Shown piece after piece: positions 33,495 to 43,947 of a stretch of 64,000 nucleotides of DNA. The stretch covers positions 62,001 to 126,000 of the forward strand of contig OZ241886.1 in the NCBI GenBank assembly GCA_965203375.1, given 5' to 3'. The first letter of the stretch is position 1. Every line of letters begins with the position of its first letter. Made by a program: the position numbers and the translations under genes. Source of the stretch: CATQHS01 sp965203375. Lineage in GTDB: Bacteria > Actinomycetota > Acidimicrobiia > Acidimicrobiales > Aldehydirespiratoraceae. Below the pieces are notes generated by a model. That model was given only the letters and a program-made list of their open reading frames with translations. It did not search any database and was not told the origin of the DNA.

Positions 33495-33548
33495 CACCCC
33501 CCCGCTGACGGCAGCGTTTCGACGCTGCTGCTCGGCGGGGTCTTCTTT
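33495..33548 (+). ncRNA. Candidate short RNA ending in a terminator-like hairpin
   Basis: After a run of seven C, CCCCGC (33500-33505) pairs with GCGGGG (33535-33540) and an inner CAGCG/CGCTG stem forms, followed by TCTTCTTT. With the promoter just upstream this predicts a transcript of about 55 nt that ends before the fic gene. It may be a free RNA or an attenuated leader. Confidence 0.5.
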
Positions 33549-33631
33549 AAACCCGCATCAGGCGGACGCACCCAGATGCCACCTGCTCCTGGCGCCAGCG
33601 CTGAACGGCTCTGGGCTGGCACCAGCACCGT

Positions 33632-33637
33632 TACCCT
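33632..33637 (+). promoter_or_regulatory. -10 box TACCCT, leaderless start of fic
   Basis: TACCCT, then 7 nt, then the ATG at 33645. Confidence 0.5.
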
Positions 33638-33644
33638 TTCAGCC

Positions 33645-34604
33645 ATGCCGCCGCGTGGGTCGAAGGACGAGTCGAAAGACGAATGGCTGCGGGCAGCTCT
33701 GGCGCAGATGCCTGGCAGGGAGCGGATACGGGGCGACTTGGACCACCCGTGGATCGACTTCCGGGCCGTGCGCTGGGATCATCCGGGAATCAGCCGGGCC
33801 GTGGACGACTTGGAGGCGAGATTCGAGGAGGACCGGCCCGCCCGAGGAGAGTTCGACCCCGAGGACCCCGGCCTGAGGGAGATGGTGCTGCGATCCGCTC
33901 TGGCCTCTGTGTGGATCGAGGCGAACCAAACCGGCGTGGCCCGGGCCGGCGGGCTGGCGTCGGGGGAGATCGCACCGCAGTCGGCGGGCGACTGGGAGTT
34001 GGTGAACCTGCACCGGCTGCTGATGTCGCCCGAGACCCACACCCCGGCGGAGCCGGTGGACGTGAAGACGATGCTGGCCGCGCACGGAGCTCAGATGGAG
34101 CGGCTGCTTCCCGACCCGGACCGGGGCGCGCTGAGACGATGCCAGGTCATGGTCGGACCGTATGTCGCGCCCACGGCCGGCGAAGTCCCGGGCCTGGCAG
34201 ACGGGCTGATCGGCTGGCTGGACCGCGGCTTCGACGGATGGGACGAACCGACCCCGCGGGGGGCGGCCAGGGCCGCGGTCCGGGCCTTCCTGGGACATCT
34301 GGCATTCGAGCAGATCCATCCGTTCGTGGACGGCAACGGCCGGATGGGCCGGTGGCTGGAGACCCGGCTGATGCTGGAGCACCCGCTTATCGACTGGGCG
34401 AGCGCCTACAACGGCCCGCTCTGGTACTGGGATGAACAGATGCGCTACTACGGAGCGCTCGACGGCTCCGCCAGGCGGTGCGACCCGTCGGTGTTCACCG
34501 ATTTCTGCGCCGAGCGGTTCGTCCTCGGCGTCGAGATCGGCCAGCGCGGCGAGCCCGTACCACGCATGGAGACCTTCTCAGCCGAGTCCTTCCCGGAGAA
34601 GTGA
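33645..34604 (+). CDS. Fic-family protein (AMPylator-like)
   Basis: A 319-residue protein. The catalytic core is HPFVDGNGRMGR (about residues 225-236), complete for HPFxxGNGRxxR. An N-terminal helix has SVWIEAN (Ser88-Glu92), which resembles the inhibitory S/TxxxE(G/N) motif of class II Fic proteins, so it is probably self-inhibited. Fic enzymes transfer AMP or other nucleotide parts to protein hydroxyls. Its stop overlaps the start of the DUF1156 methylase gene (GTGA), so both are made together; this pairing is unusual. Confidence 0.87.
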   Translation: MPPRGSKDESKDEWLRAALAQMPGRERIRGDLDHPWIDFRAVRWDHPGISRAVDDLEARFEEDRPARGEFDPEDPGLREMVLRSALASVWIEANQTGVARAGGLASGEIAPQSAGDWELVNLHRLLMSPETHTPAEPVDVKTMLAAHGAQMERLLPDPDRGALRRCQVMVGPYVAPTAGEVPGLADGLIGWLDRGFDGWDEPTPRGAARAAVRAFLGHLAFEQIHPFVDGNGRMGRWLETRLMLEHPLIDWASAYNGPLWYWDEQMRYYGALDGSARRCDPSVFTDFCAERFVLGVEIGQRGEPVPRMETFSAESFPEK

Positions 34605-37534
34605 CTGAAGTCTCGGTGGCTGCTTCTTTGGATGGGCGGGTTCGGCCGCGGGTGCTGATTGAGGATTGGTTGCCCGTTACCGAGTTGGGGATTGAGTCGG
34701 TTCGTGAGAGCGCTCCGATACCGGGCCAGTTTCCCAAGCTCAAGACTCTTCATGTCTGGTGGGCGCGGCGGCCGCTTGTGGCTTCGGCTGGGGCCATTCT
34801 GACCAGCCTTCTGCCAGCTTGGACTCCCGAACTTGCTGAGCGATTCGCTGATGCACCGGAGTTAGTGAACGAGGCCGCCTATCGGAAGTGGGTGCTCACC
34901 ATGTGCGGAATCCTCGGCAGTCCGATTGCTGCACGAGACATGAAGGCAGCCGCAGTCGCCCGGGGAGAGCGTCTGAAAGACAACCCTTACACCTACAAAC
35001 CAGCATTCAAGAACAACCCGTCGACTGAGCATGTCATACTGCTCCATGAGATACTTGAACACACCTGGGGACATCATCCTAATCTTCTAGATCCGACCGC
35101 TGGTGGAGGTAGTATTCCATTTGAAGCCGTTCGCTACCGACTTTCTACTTTTGCTGGTGATCTCAATGCAGTAGCCGCCGCTATTCTACGATCAGGAATG
35201 GAGATTCCAGCAAGGTACGGTTCAGGCCTCTATACCGATCTCTATAAATGGGGTGAAGTTCTATGTAAGCGTTTGCAGGCACGGCTTGCTAAATTCTTTC
35301 CCTGGGGATCCAGTGAACAAGTCACAAACTACATCTGGGTTCGTACAGTTCCCTGTCCCACAACCGGGAAACCTGTGCCGTTGGTTGGTGATTGGTCGCT
35401 GAGACGGGTCTCCGAGGGCAAACTTGCTGTAGCAGTTAAGTTGGTCACGCACACCTCTGATGGAGAGTTAGATGAGCCTGTTTACAGAATAGTAGAAGGA
35501 GATAATATCGATTTTGATCCGAAAGCTGAAGCTACTTGGAGGCGGGGCAAGGCGGTCTCGCCGTGGACAGACATGACTATAACGGGGGATTATATCCGGT
35601 CCGAGGCTCAGGCCGGGAGGATGAGAGATGTGCTTTACGCGGTGGCGGTGCGCACGGCTGAAGGTCGTGGGTTCCGAGCGCCCACCCGGGTGGACCTGGG
35701 TGCTCTTGCGGCGGCTGAGGTTGAGCTGAACCGACTTCTGCCCGGATGGGAAGAACAAAATATCATCCCTGACGAAGACATTCCAGAAGGTCTCAAGACT
35801 CGCGAACCGCATAACTACGGAATGCCGTGTTGGCGTGATTTGTTCACTCCTCGGCAACTGCTCGTCCACGGCTGCTTTGTTGAGGAGTACCGTAAACTAG
35901 CCGACGAGGTTCGTTCTGAACTGACAGCCGATCGTGCTGACGCCGTGCTGGGAATGCTCGGCATGATTCAAGGCAAAGCCCTCGATTGGAACTCACGAAT
36001 ATGTATTTGGCATATTAGTCGCCAACAAGTTGGACACACCTTTACCATGCATGCCTTCCCGTTTAAGACCACCTTTGCTGAGTTTGAGGCGGGCAGAGAA
36101 CTCTACGCGTGGTGTTTGAAGCAAACACTTGACGCGTATGCGAGCCTTTCTAACCTGTTGGCGTTAGCCGATTCGGCTCAGGGTTTGGCTCTCAGCTCTC
36201 CCGCTGTGAGTGATCCAGAGGTCTCGGTGACGAAAGGCAGCGGCGGCAACCTGGCCCATATCGAGACCGGGTCTATCACCTGCATTGTGATGGACCCGCC
36301 GTATTTCGACAATGTGATGTATGCGGAGCTGTCGGACTTCTTCTATGTCTGGGAGAAGCGAACTCTCGGCCGAGTCTGGCCCGACCTGTTCGACGGCGAG
36401 TTGACCAACAAGCGCGATGAGGCGGTGGCCAACCCGGCCAGGTTCGCCTCGGCGGGCAAAGACAAGGCCAGAGTGGCCAACGACGACTATGAGGCCAAGA
36501 TGGCGGCCATCTTCAACGAGTGCCACCGGGTGCTGCGCGACGACGGGGTGCTCACGGTGATGTTCACCCACAAGAGCGCCGGGGCCTGGGACGGGCTCGG
36601 GTCGGCGCTGCTGCAGGCCGGGTTCACCATCGAGACCTCCTGGCCGGTCAACACCGAGTCGACCGCGTCGTTGCATCAGGCGCGGCAGAACTCGGCCGCG
36701 TCCACCATCTTCTTAGCTTGCCGCAAGCGGCCGCCCCGCCAGACCGGCGGCCGGGTCTACCTGTCGGGCATCGAGGCGGAGGTGCGCGCCGCCTCCGCCG
36801 AGGCCCTGCGGCGCTCGGCCGAACAGGGGCTCACCGGCGTCGATCTGTTGCTGTCCACCTACGGGCCGGCCCTGTCGGTGCTGTCACAGGCCTGGCCGGT
36901 CCACTCCACCGAGACCACCGCGGATGGCACCTCCCGGCTGCTCTACCCCGAAGAAGCGCTCGACGTGGCCCGAGACGAGGTGGTCCGGCTGATGACCAAC
37001 CGCCTCGTGGGCCGCGAGGTGAGCTTTGACCCCTACACCGACTTCGTGTTGATCGCCTGGTCGGTATTCAGGGCCCGCACCTTCCCCTTCGACGACGCCC
37101 GTCGCCTCGCCCTGGCCACCGGCGGGCTCGACATCAACGACCTCAAGGCGGCCAAGCTCCTCACCGCCAAGTCCGGCAATGTCACCCTCGCCGAGCCCAC
37201 CGGGCGGCTCGCCCGCGGCGACGGGCCCGGCGTCCAACGCGACCGGCGCCACTTCGAGCGGCTCATCGACGCCGTCCACACCATGTGCTACATCGTCCAC
37301 CACGACGGAACCGCCGCCGCCCGGCACTGGGCCGACGAACGCGGCCTCGCCGCCGACGACACGTTCATCGCCTGCCTGCAGGGCCTGGTGAACGCCATTC
37401 CCAGAACCCGCAAAGACGGCAAGTTCAACGTCGCCGAAGCCGACCTGCTCGACCGGATCGCCGCCACCTGCTACCCCGATCTCATCGAGGTCCCCGAAGA
37501 TCCCGTCCAATACGAAGACCAGAGGCTCCTGTAA
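34601..37534 (+). CDS. DUF1156-type DNA methylase
   Basis: A 977-residue protein. IEDWLPVTELGIESVRES and LHVWWARRPLVASAGAIL are the DUF1156 N-terminus. Motif I is LLDPTAGGGSIPFEAV (about residue 161) and motif IV is MDPPYFDNVMYAELSDFFYVW (about 565), so it should make N6-methyladenine (or N4-methylcytosine). It starts at GTG 34601 inside the fic stop. Base composition changes sharply inside the gene: 34.65-36.2 kb is A+T-richer (near half), after about 36.23 kb it returns to the local high G+C. DUF1156 methylases commonly sit with ATPases in defence islands. Confidence 0.85.
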   Translation: MTEVSVAASLDGRVRPRVLIEDWLPVTELGIESVRESAPIPGQFPKLKTLHVWWARRPLVASAGAILTSLLPAWTPELAERFADAPELVNEAAYRKWVLTMCGILGSPIAARDMKAAAVARGERLKDNPYTYKPAFKNNPSTEHVILLHEILEHTWGHHPNLLDPTAGGGSIPFEAVRYRLSTFAGDLNAVAAAILRSGMEIPARYGSGLYTDLYKWGEVLCKRLQARLAKFFPWGSSEQVTNYIWVRTVPCPTTGKPVPLVGDWSLRRVSEGKLAVAVKLVTHTSDGELDEPVYRIVEGDNIDFDPKAEATWRRGKAVSPWTDMTITGDYIRSEAQAGRMRDVLYAVAVRTAEGRGFRAPTRVDLGALAAAEVELNRLLPGWEEQNIIPDEDIPEGLKTREPHNYGMPCWRDLFTPRQLLVHGCFVEEYRKLADEVRSELTADRADAVLGMLGMIQGKALDWNSRICIWHISRQQVGHTFTMHAFPFKTTFAEFEAGRELYAWCLKQTLDAYASLSNLLALADSAQGLALSSPAVSDPEVSVTKGSGGNLAHIETGSITCIVMDPPYFDNVMYAELSDFFYVWEKRTLGRVWPDLFDGELTNKRDEAVANPARFASAGKDKARVANDDYEAKMAAIFNECHRVLRDDGVLTVMFTHKSAGAWDGLGSALLQAGFTIETSWPVNTESTASLHQARQNSAASTIFLACRKRPPRQTGGRVYLSGIEAEVRAASAEALRRSAEQGLTGVDLLLSTYGPALSVLSQAWPVHSTETTADGTSRLLYPEEALDVARDEVVRLMTNRLVGREVSFDPYTDFVLIAWSVFRARTFPFDDARRLALATGGLDINDLKAAKLLTAKSGNVTLAEPTGRLARGDGPGVQRDRRHFERLIDAVHTMCYIVHHDGTAAARHWADERGLAADDTFIACLQGLVNAIPRTRKDGKFNVAEADLLDRIAATCYPDLIEVPEDPVQYEDQRLL

Positions 37535-37588
37535 CCGCCGATCCGGCACCCGGACCAGAGACTCTGTAACCGCCGATCCGGCACCCGG
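37517..37588. repeat. 36-bp duplication of the methylase 3' end
   Basis: 37517-37552 and 37553-37588 are near-identical and include the TAA stop. Confidence 0.85.
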
Positions 37589-37663
37589 GCCAGCGACGAC
37601 CGGGGGACCTCAAACTGGGCGGCCCCCGCTGACACCACCGCAAGCCGACCGGCTGTAGAAACT

Positions 37664-37693
37664 CAAGAGCCCGCCGGTGCTGGCGGGCTCTTG
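37664..37693 (+). terminator. Perfect 12-bp hairpin between methylase and HerA genes
   Basis: CAAGAGCCCGCC, 6-nt loop, GGCGGGCTCTTG. No T-run follows; instead two copies of a 21-bp unit (CTTGCCCAGCCACCGAAGCAA, 37690-37731) come next. Confidence 0.6.
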
Positions 37694-37731
37694 CCCAGCC
37701 ACCGAAGCAACTTGCCCAGCCACCGAAGCAA
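37690..37731. repeat. 21-bp perfect tandem duplication
   Basis: Two identical 21-bp copies directly after the hairpin at 37664-37693, ahead of the HerA-like gene. Confidence 0.9.
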
Positions 37732-37782
37732 CTGGGGGGATTGTCGAACACAATAGCACCGTGGACAGAGCGGGGCGAGGCC

Positions 37783-39480
<1,698 letters not shown>

Positions 39481-39512
39481 CTTGTCCGGCCGGCGGGGCC
39501 TGTCACGGGCGC

Positions 39513-39537
39513 GGTTTTGCCGCGGGGCGGCAAAACC
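39513..39537. terminator. Perfect 11-bp hairpin between HerA and sbcD
   Basis: GGTTTTGCCGC, loop GGG, GCGGCAAAACC; an outer CACGGG/CCCGTG pair may extend it. It sits in the 153-bp gap before sbcD and may lower or separate transcription. Confidence 0.6.
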
Positions 39538-39633
39538 TTGCCCCCGTGCCACCCACCGGCCTGGCGTTTCGCCTTCTGAATGGGCGTCTCACGGCTGGGG
39601 CCGGATCGACGACGGTGATTGCTCGGTGGTGAG

Positions 39634-40848
39634 ATGGTGAGGCTGCTGCATACCAGTGATTGGCATGTGGGGAAGGCCATTCGGCGCAACAGCCGGGCTG
39701 ATGAGCACCGGGCGGTGATCGACGAGATTGTTGGGCTGGTCGGCGAGCGCTCTGTCGATCTGGTGATTTTGGCGGGCGACCTGTTCGACACGGCCAGCCC
39801 GCCGCCCGACGCCGAGGCCATGGTTTATCGGGGGCTGCTGGACATGGTCCGGGCCGGGGCGCAGGTGGCGGTGATCGCCGGCAACCACGACAACGCCCGC
39901 CGCCTCGGTGCGGTGGCCCCCGTGTTCAAGGCGGCCGGTCGGGTGCATCTGGTGGCCGAGCCGGTCCGGCCCGACGAAGGCGGCGTTCTGCGGCTGGCCA
40001 TGCCGGGCGGGGAGGACGTGCGGCTAGCCCTGCTGCCGTTCGTGTCCCAGCGGGGGGTGGTGAGGGCCAAGGACCTGATGGAGGCGGCGGCCTATGAGAA
40101 CGCCCAAGTCTACGCCGAGCGGATGCGGCTGCTCATCGAGGTCCTCTGCGCTGACTTCGAGGCCGATGCGGTGAACATCCTGGCCGCCCACGCCTTCGTT
40201 CACGGCGGCCGCCTGGGGGGAGGCGAGCGGGCCGCCCATTTCGTCGAGGAATACGCCCTCAGCGCCCAGGCGTTCCCTCCCACCGCCGGCTATGTGGCCC
40301 TCGGACACGTGCATCGGCCCCAGAAGATCCCCGGCGCCGCGCCCATCTGGTATTGCGGGTCGCCGCTGCAGCTCGACTTCGGCGAGGAGGACCAGGCCAA
40401 GCAGGTGAACCTGGTGGACATCGAGCCGGGGCTCCCGCCAACAGTCACCGCCGTGCCGCTGACCAGCGGCCGGGCCCTGCGCACCCTGACCGGCACGTTG
40501 GACGAGCTGGCCGCCGGGCGGGGCGGCGCTGAGGCCGGGGGCGACGGCGCGGCGAGCGGGGGCGACAGCGCCGGGGCCGGAGGCGACGGGGCCTGGCTGC
40601 GGGTGGTGGTGCGCGAGCCCCGCCGACCCGGCCTGGCCGACGAGGTGCGGGAACTGCTCGGGGAGCGGGTGGTGGACGTGCAGGTCGAAGACGCCTCGGC
40701 GCCGGCCCGGCCCAAGGCGAAGCGCTCGGGACGGGCCCCCGCCGAGCTGTTCGACGAGTTCCTGGCCGAGCGCAACGTCGACGACGACCGAGTGCGGGCC
40801 CTGTTCGCCGAACTGCTAGACGCCCAGCAGGAAGCCGAGCGAGTGTGA
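39634..40848 (+). CDS. sbcD: Exonuclease subunit SbcD (Mre11-like)
   Basis: A 404-residue calcineurin-like phosphoesterase. LLHTSDWHVGK, VILAGDLFD, VIAGNHDNARR, NILAAHAFVHG and YVALGHVHRPQ supply the metal ligands in order. A Gly/Ala-rich linker (about residues 285-310) precedes the cap/C-terminal domain. It forms the nuclease part of SbcCD, which opens hairpins and trims DNA ends. It is followed by sbcC after four degenerate copies of a 36-bp unit. Confidence 0.9.
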   Translation: MVRLLHTSDWHVGKAIRRNSRADEHRAVIDEIVGLVGERSVDLVILAGDLFDTASPPPDAEAMVYRGLLDMVRAGAQVAVIAGNHDNARRLGAVAPVFKAAGRVHLVAEPVRPDEGGVLRLAMPGGEDVRLALLPFVSQRGVVRAKDLMEAAAYENAQVYAERMRLLIEVLCADFEADAVNILAAHAFVHGGRLGGGERAAHFVEEYALSAQAFPPTAGYVALGHVHRPQKIPGAAPIWYCGSPLQLDFGEEDQAKQVNLVDIEPGLPPTVTAVPLTSGRALRTLTGTLDELAAGRGGAEAGGDGAASGGDSAGAGGDGAWLRVVVREPRRPGLADEVRELLGERVVDVQVEDASAPARPKAKRSGRAPAELFDEFLAERNVDDDRVRALFAELLDAQQEAERV

Positions 40849-40965
40849 GGCTCGCTGGACGCCCCACAAGACAGAACGCACACGAGGCGTCGGGCACCCC
40901 ACAAGACAGGGCGCACATGAGGCCGCCGAGCACCCCGCAGAAGCTGGAGCGCGCATGAGGCCGCT
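40846..40965. repeat. About 3.5 copies of a ~36-bp unit at the sbcD/sbcC junction
   Basis: Blocks of the type GCACATGAGGCCGCCGAGC followed by CACCCC(A/G)CA(A/G) repeat from the sbcD stop to the sbcC start; the last copy holds the real sbcC ATG, earlier copies hold decayed versions (for example CACATGAGG at 40916). Confidence 0.8.
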
Positions 40966-43870
40966 GAAGCTGCGGATGAAGGGGTTCGCCGCCTTCCGCG
41001 ACGACACCGAGGTGGACTTCTCCGGCGTGGAGCTGGCCGCCCTGGTGGGGCCGACCGGCTCGGGCAAGTCCACCATCATCGACGGCATCACCTTCGCCCT
41101 GTTCGGCGCGGTGGCCCGCTACGACGACAACCGGGCCGTGGCCCCGGCCGTCAACCAGCTCTCGACCGAGGCCCGGGTGGAACTCGACTTCGAGGTGGAC
41201 GGCGAGCGCCACACCGCGGTCCGGGTGGTGCGGCGCACCCCCGGCGGGGCCACCACCAAGGAGGCCCGGCTGGAGCGGGGCGGCGAGATCTTGGCCGGTC
41301 GGGCGTCAGAGATGGGCGAGGCGGTCGAGAAGGCGCTGGGCCTGGACTTCGACCGGTTCACCAAGACGGTGGTGCTGCCCCAGGGCCGGTTCGCCCAGTT
41401 CCTGCACGACCAGCCGAGAGACCGCCAGGAGGTGCTGCGCCAGCTCCTCGACCTCGACGTCTACACCCGCATGGGCGCCGAGGCCCGGCAGCAGGCGGCT
41501 ACCGCCCGGGATCAGCGCGAGGTGCTGGAGCCGAGGCTGAGTGCCGAAGCGCCCGGCGAGGAGGAAGTCGCCCGACTGGCCGCCGCGGCCGAGGCGGCCC
41601 GCCAAGCCCAGGCCGAACTCAAGGACTTGACCGACGGGCTGGCCGGCGTCGGAACAGATCTGACTACCGCCCGGACCAAAGCAGAGACGGCAGAGAAGCA
41701 GCATTCGGCCGTAACCGCCGTCCGAGTACCGGAAGAGGCGAGGTCGCTCGACGCCGAGTTGAAGTCGGCGGCCGAGGCCGACCAGAAGGCGGCGGACGAG
41801 TTGGCCAGCGCCCGAGACAGGGCCCGGCAGGCCGAGCAGGACGCGGCCGAAGGTCCGAACGCCGAGACGTGCCGTCGCCTGCTGGCCGACCATGAGCACC
41901 TGACCGGGCTGCGAGAAGAGCTGAGCCGCCTGGACGATGGCGTCGAGGAGGCCGACCGGTCGAACACCGAGGCCGCGGAGATGGCCGAGGCGGTCCGGTC
42001 TCGGCTGGCAGCCGCGGAAGGTGAAGCCCGGGCGGCCCGGCAGACGGCCGAAGCCGCGGCCGCCGCGGCCGACGACGGTCCCGACAAGGCGGAGCTGAGC
42101 CGGATCCGCGATCAGCGGACCGAGTTGACCCGGCTCACCGGAGAACTCGACGATCTGGCAGCGAAACGCTCCGCCGCGGAGACAGCCGAGGCCGAAGCCC
42201 GAGCGCTCCACGACCAAGCCAAGGCCGCCCTCGACGAAGCGGCCGACTCGCTCAACCGGGCCCGGGCGGTGAAGCAGGCCGAGGGGCTGATCGACCAGTT
42301 GGTCGAGGGCGAGCCCTGCCCGGTGTGCCGCCAGCCGGTGCGATCCCTGCCCGACCACGACCTCGACGCCGAACTCGAAGCTCTGAAGGAGGCCGAGGCT
42401 GAGGCGGCGGCGCGGCGGCGAGAGCGGGAGTCCGCCCTCGACGATGCGAGGACGACGCGGGAGACGGTCAGAGCTGAAACCGACTCGGTGTCGCGCCGAT
42501 GCGGTGAGCTGGCCGAGACGCTGGCCGGCGTGCCCGACGAGGCCGAAGTCGAGCGCCTGACCGTTGAAGCTGACGAACTGGCCGAGGCGGCGACCGCGGC
42601 CGGCGAGAAACTGAAAGCGGCGGCGGCCGCCGAGGAGGAGATTCGCCAGTCCGACGAGACGAAGCAGGCCTTCGAGGGCGAGCGCAAGGCGCAAATCGCT
42701 CTGACCGAGGTGACGACCCGACGGGACGCTTGCCGAGATCAAGGCGACGAACTAGCCGGGCGGCTGGCCGAGGAACCAGAAGCGGCCGCGCTGAAAGACG
42801 ACCTTGCCAAAGCCGAAGCTCTAGACGCGGCCCGCCGCGATGCCCTAGCCGCCGAACAGTCCGCTGTCGACGCGGTGGGGACGGCGCGAGAAGAGCTGGA
42901 ACAGGTCCGGGCTAAAGAGGACGCAGCCCGCCACGACTACGGCAGGGTGCGAGATCGGCTCGTCGCGCTGCTGGTCGAACAGGCCGATGTCGACGCGGCC
43001 CGCCCCGAGGACGGCAAGGCGCGCGACGGCTTGGCCGCCTTGGAGCCCCCGTCGCCGGCTGCACCGCTGCTGGAGGACTGGGAGGCGCTGACCGCGTGGG
43101 CCGCGTCCAAAGCGTCGGATCTAAATGAGGAGAAGAAGGCTGCTGACAGTGAAGTGCGCTCCCTGGAGGCCCGACAAGCGGAGCTGACCGAACAGGCCCG
43201 CGGGGTGTGCGCCCCTCACTTCGACCCGCCGAGCGACCCCGGCGGTTTCATCGCGGCGATGGCCTCTGCCGTCACCCGAGCCGAATCCGCCCACCAGCAC
43301 GCCGTCGACCGGCACAAGGAGATGGCCGACCTGGAGAAGCAGGTCGAGGACCTGCGCGCCGCCGAGGCCGTGGCCGCGGAACTGGGAAGGCTGCTCCGAT
43401 CCGACGGGTTCGAGCGCTGGCTGATGGAGGAGGCGGTCGGCGATCTGAAGGAGCGGGCCTCCGAGCGCCTGCTGGAGCTGTCGAACGGGCAATATTCGTT
43501 CGCAGCCGACGGCACCGACTTCGACGTCTGCGACCACCACAGCGCCGACGAGGTGCGCGGGGCCAAGACCCTGTCAGGCGGGGAGACGTTCCTGGCCAGC
43601 CTGGCCCTGGCGCTGGCCCTCACCGACGGCCAAGCTGAGATGGCCCCGGAGGGCAGCCCGGGGCTGGACTCGCTGTTCCTCGACGAGGGGTTCGGCACCC
43701 TCGATCCCGACACCCTCGACGTGGTGGCCGCGGCCATTGAGGAGCTGGGCGCGACCGGGCGGATGGTGGTCATCGTCACCCACATCCGGGACTTGGCCGA
43801 GCGGATTCCGGTCCGATTCGAGGTGACCAAAGGGCCGACCACATCGTCGGTCGAGCGCAAAGAGGAGTAG
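40955..43870 (+). CDS. sbcC: Exonuclease subunit SbcC (Rad50-like SMC ATPase)
   Basis: A 971-residue protein. MRPLKLRMKGFAAFRDDTEV and Walker A LVGPTGSGKST are at the N-terminus. A long Glu/Ala/Arg-rich coiled coil is broken by the zinc hook CPVCRQPV (about residue 453). Signature LSGGE (about 872) and Walker B LFLDEGFGTLDP (about 907) are at the C-terminus. It should form the clamp of SbcCD. Ribosome site GGAGC before ATG. Its 3' end is duplicated into the nurA leader. Confidence 0.92.
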   Translation: MRPLKLRMKGFAAFRDDTEVDFSGVELAALVGPTGSGKSTIIDGITFALFGAVARYDDNRAVAPAVNQLSTEARVELDFEVDGERHTAVRVVRRTPGGATTKEARLERGGEILAGRASEMGEAVEKALGLDFDRFTKTVVLPQGRFAQFLHDQPRDRQEVLRQLLDLDVYTRMGAEARQQAATARDQREVLEPRLSAEAPGEEEVARLAAAAEAARQAQAELKDLTDGLAGVGTDLTTARTKAETAEKQHSAVTAVRVPEEARSLDAELKSAAEADQKAADELASARDRARQAEQDAAEGPNAETCRRLLADHEHLTGLREELSRLDDGVEEADRSNTEAAEMAEAVRSRLAAAEGEARAARQTAEAAAAAADDGPDKAELSRIRDQRTELTRLTGELDDLAAKRSAAETAEAEARALHDQAKAALDEAADSLNRARAVKQAEGLIDQLVEGEPCPVCRQPVRSLPDHDLDAELEALKEAEAEAAARRRERESALDDARTTRETVRAETDSVSRRCGELAETLAGVPDEAEVERLTVEADELAEAATAAGEKLKAAAAAEEEIRQSDETKQAFEGERKAQIALTEVTTRRDACRDQGDELAGRLAEEPEAAALKDDLAKAEALDAARRDALAAEQSAVDAVGTAREELEQVRAKEDAARHDYGRVRDRLVALLVEQADVDAARPEDGKARDGLAALEPPSPAAPLLEDWEALTAWAASKASDLNEEKKAADSEVRSLEARQAELTEQARGVCAPHFDPPSDPGGFIAAMASAVTRAESAHQHAVDRHKEMADLEKQVEDLRAAEAVAAELGRLLRSDGFERWLMEEAVGDLKERASERLLELSNGQYSFAADGTDFDVCDHHSADEVRGAKTLSGGETFLASLALALALTDGQAEMAPEGSPGLDSLFLDEGFGTLDPDTLDVVAAAIEELGATGRMVVIVTHIRDLAERIPVRFEVTKGPTTSSVERKEE

Positions 43871-43947
43871 GCGCAAGTGGGGCCGACGCTGCCTGGCGCC
43901 ACGGGGCTGATCGCGTCGGCGGTCGGCAAAGAGGGGTAGGCGCAGTG
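43858..43947. repeat. Duplicated sbcC/nurA junction
   Basis: CAAAGAGGAGTAGGCGCAA at 43858 (with the sbcC TAG) recurs as CAAAGAGGGGTAGGCGCAG at 43927, where it supplies the ribosome site and GTG start of the NurA-like gene. Confidence 0.85.

Noticed and set aside
34478..37534. Longer methylase start at 34478
   Set aside because: It would overlap fic by over 120 bp with simple Arg-rich sequence; GTG 34601 gives the DUF1156 N-terminus and a GTGA overlap.
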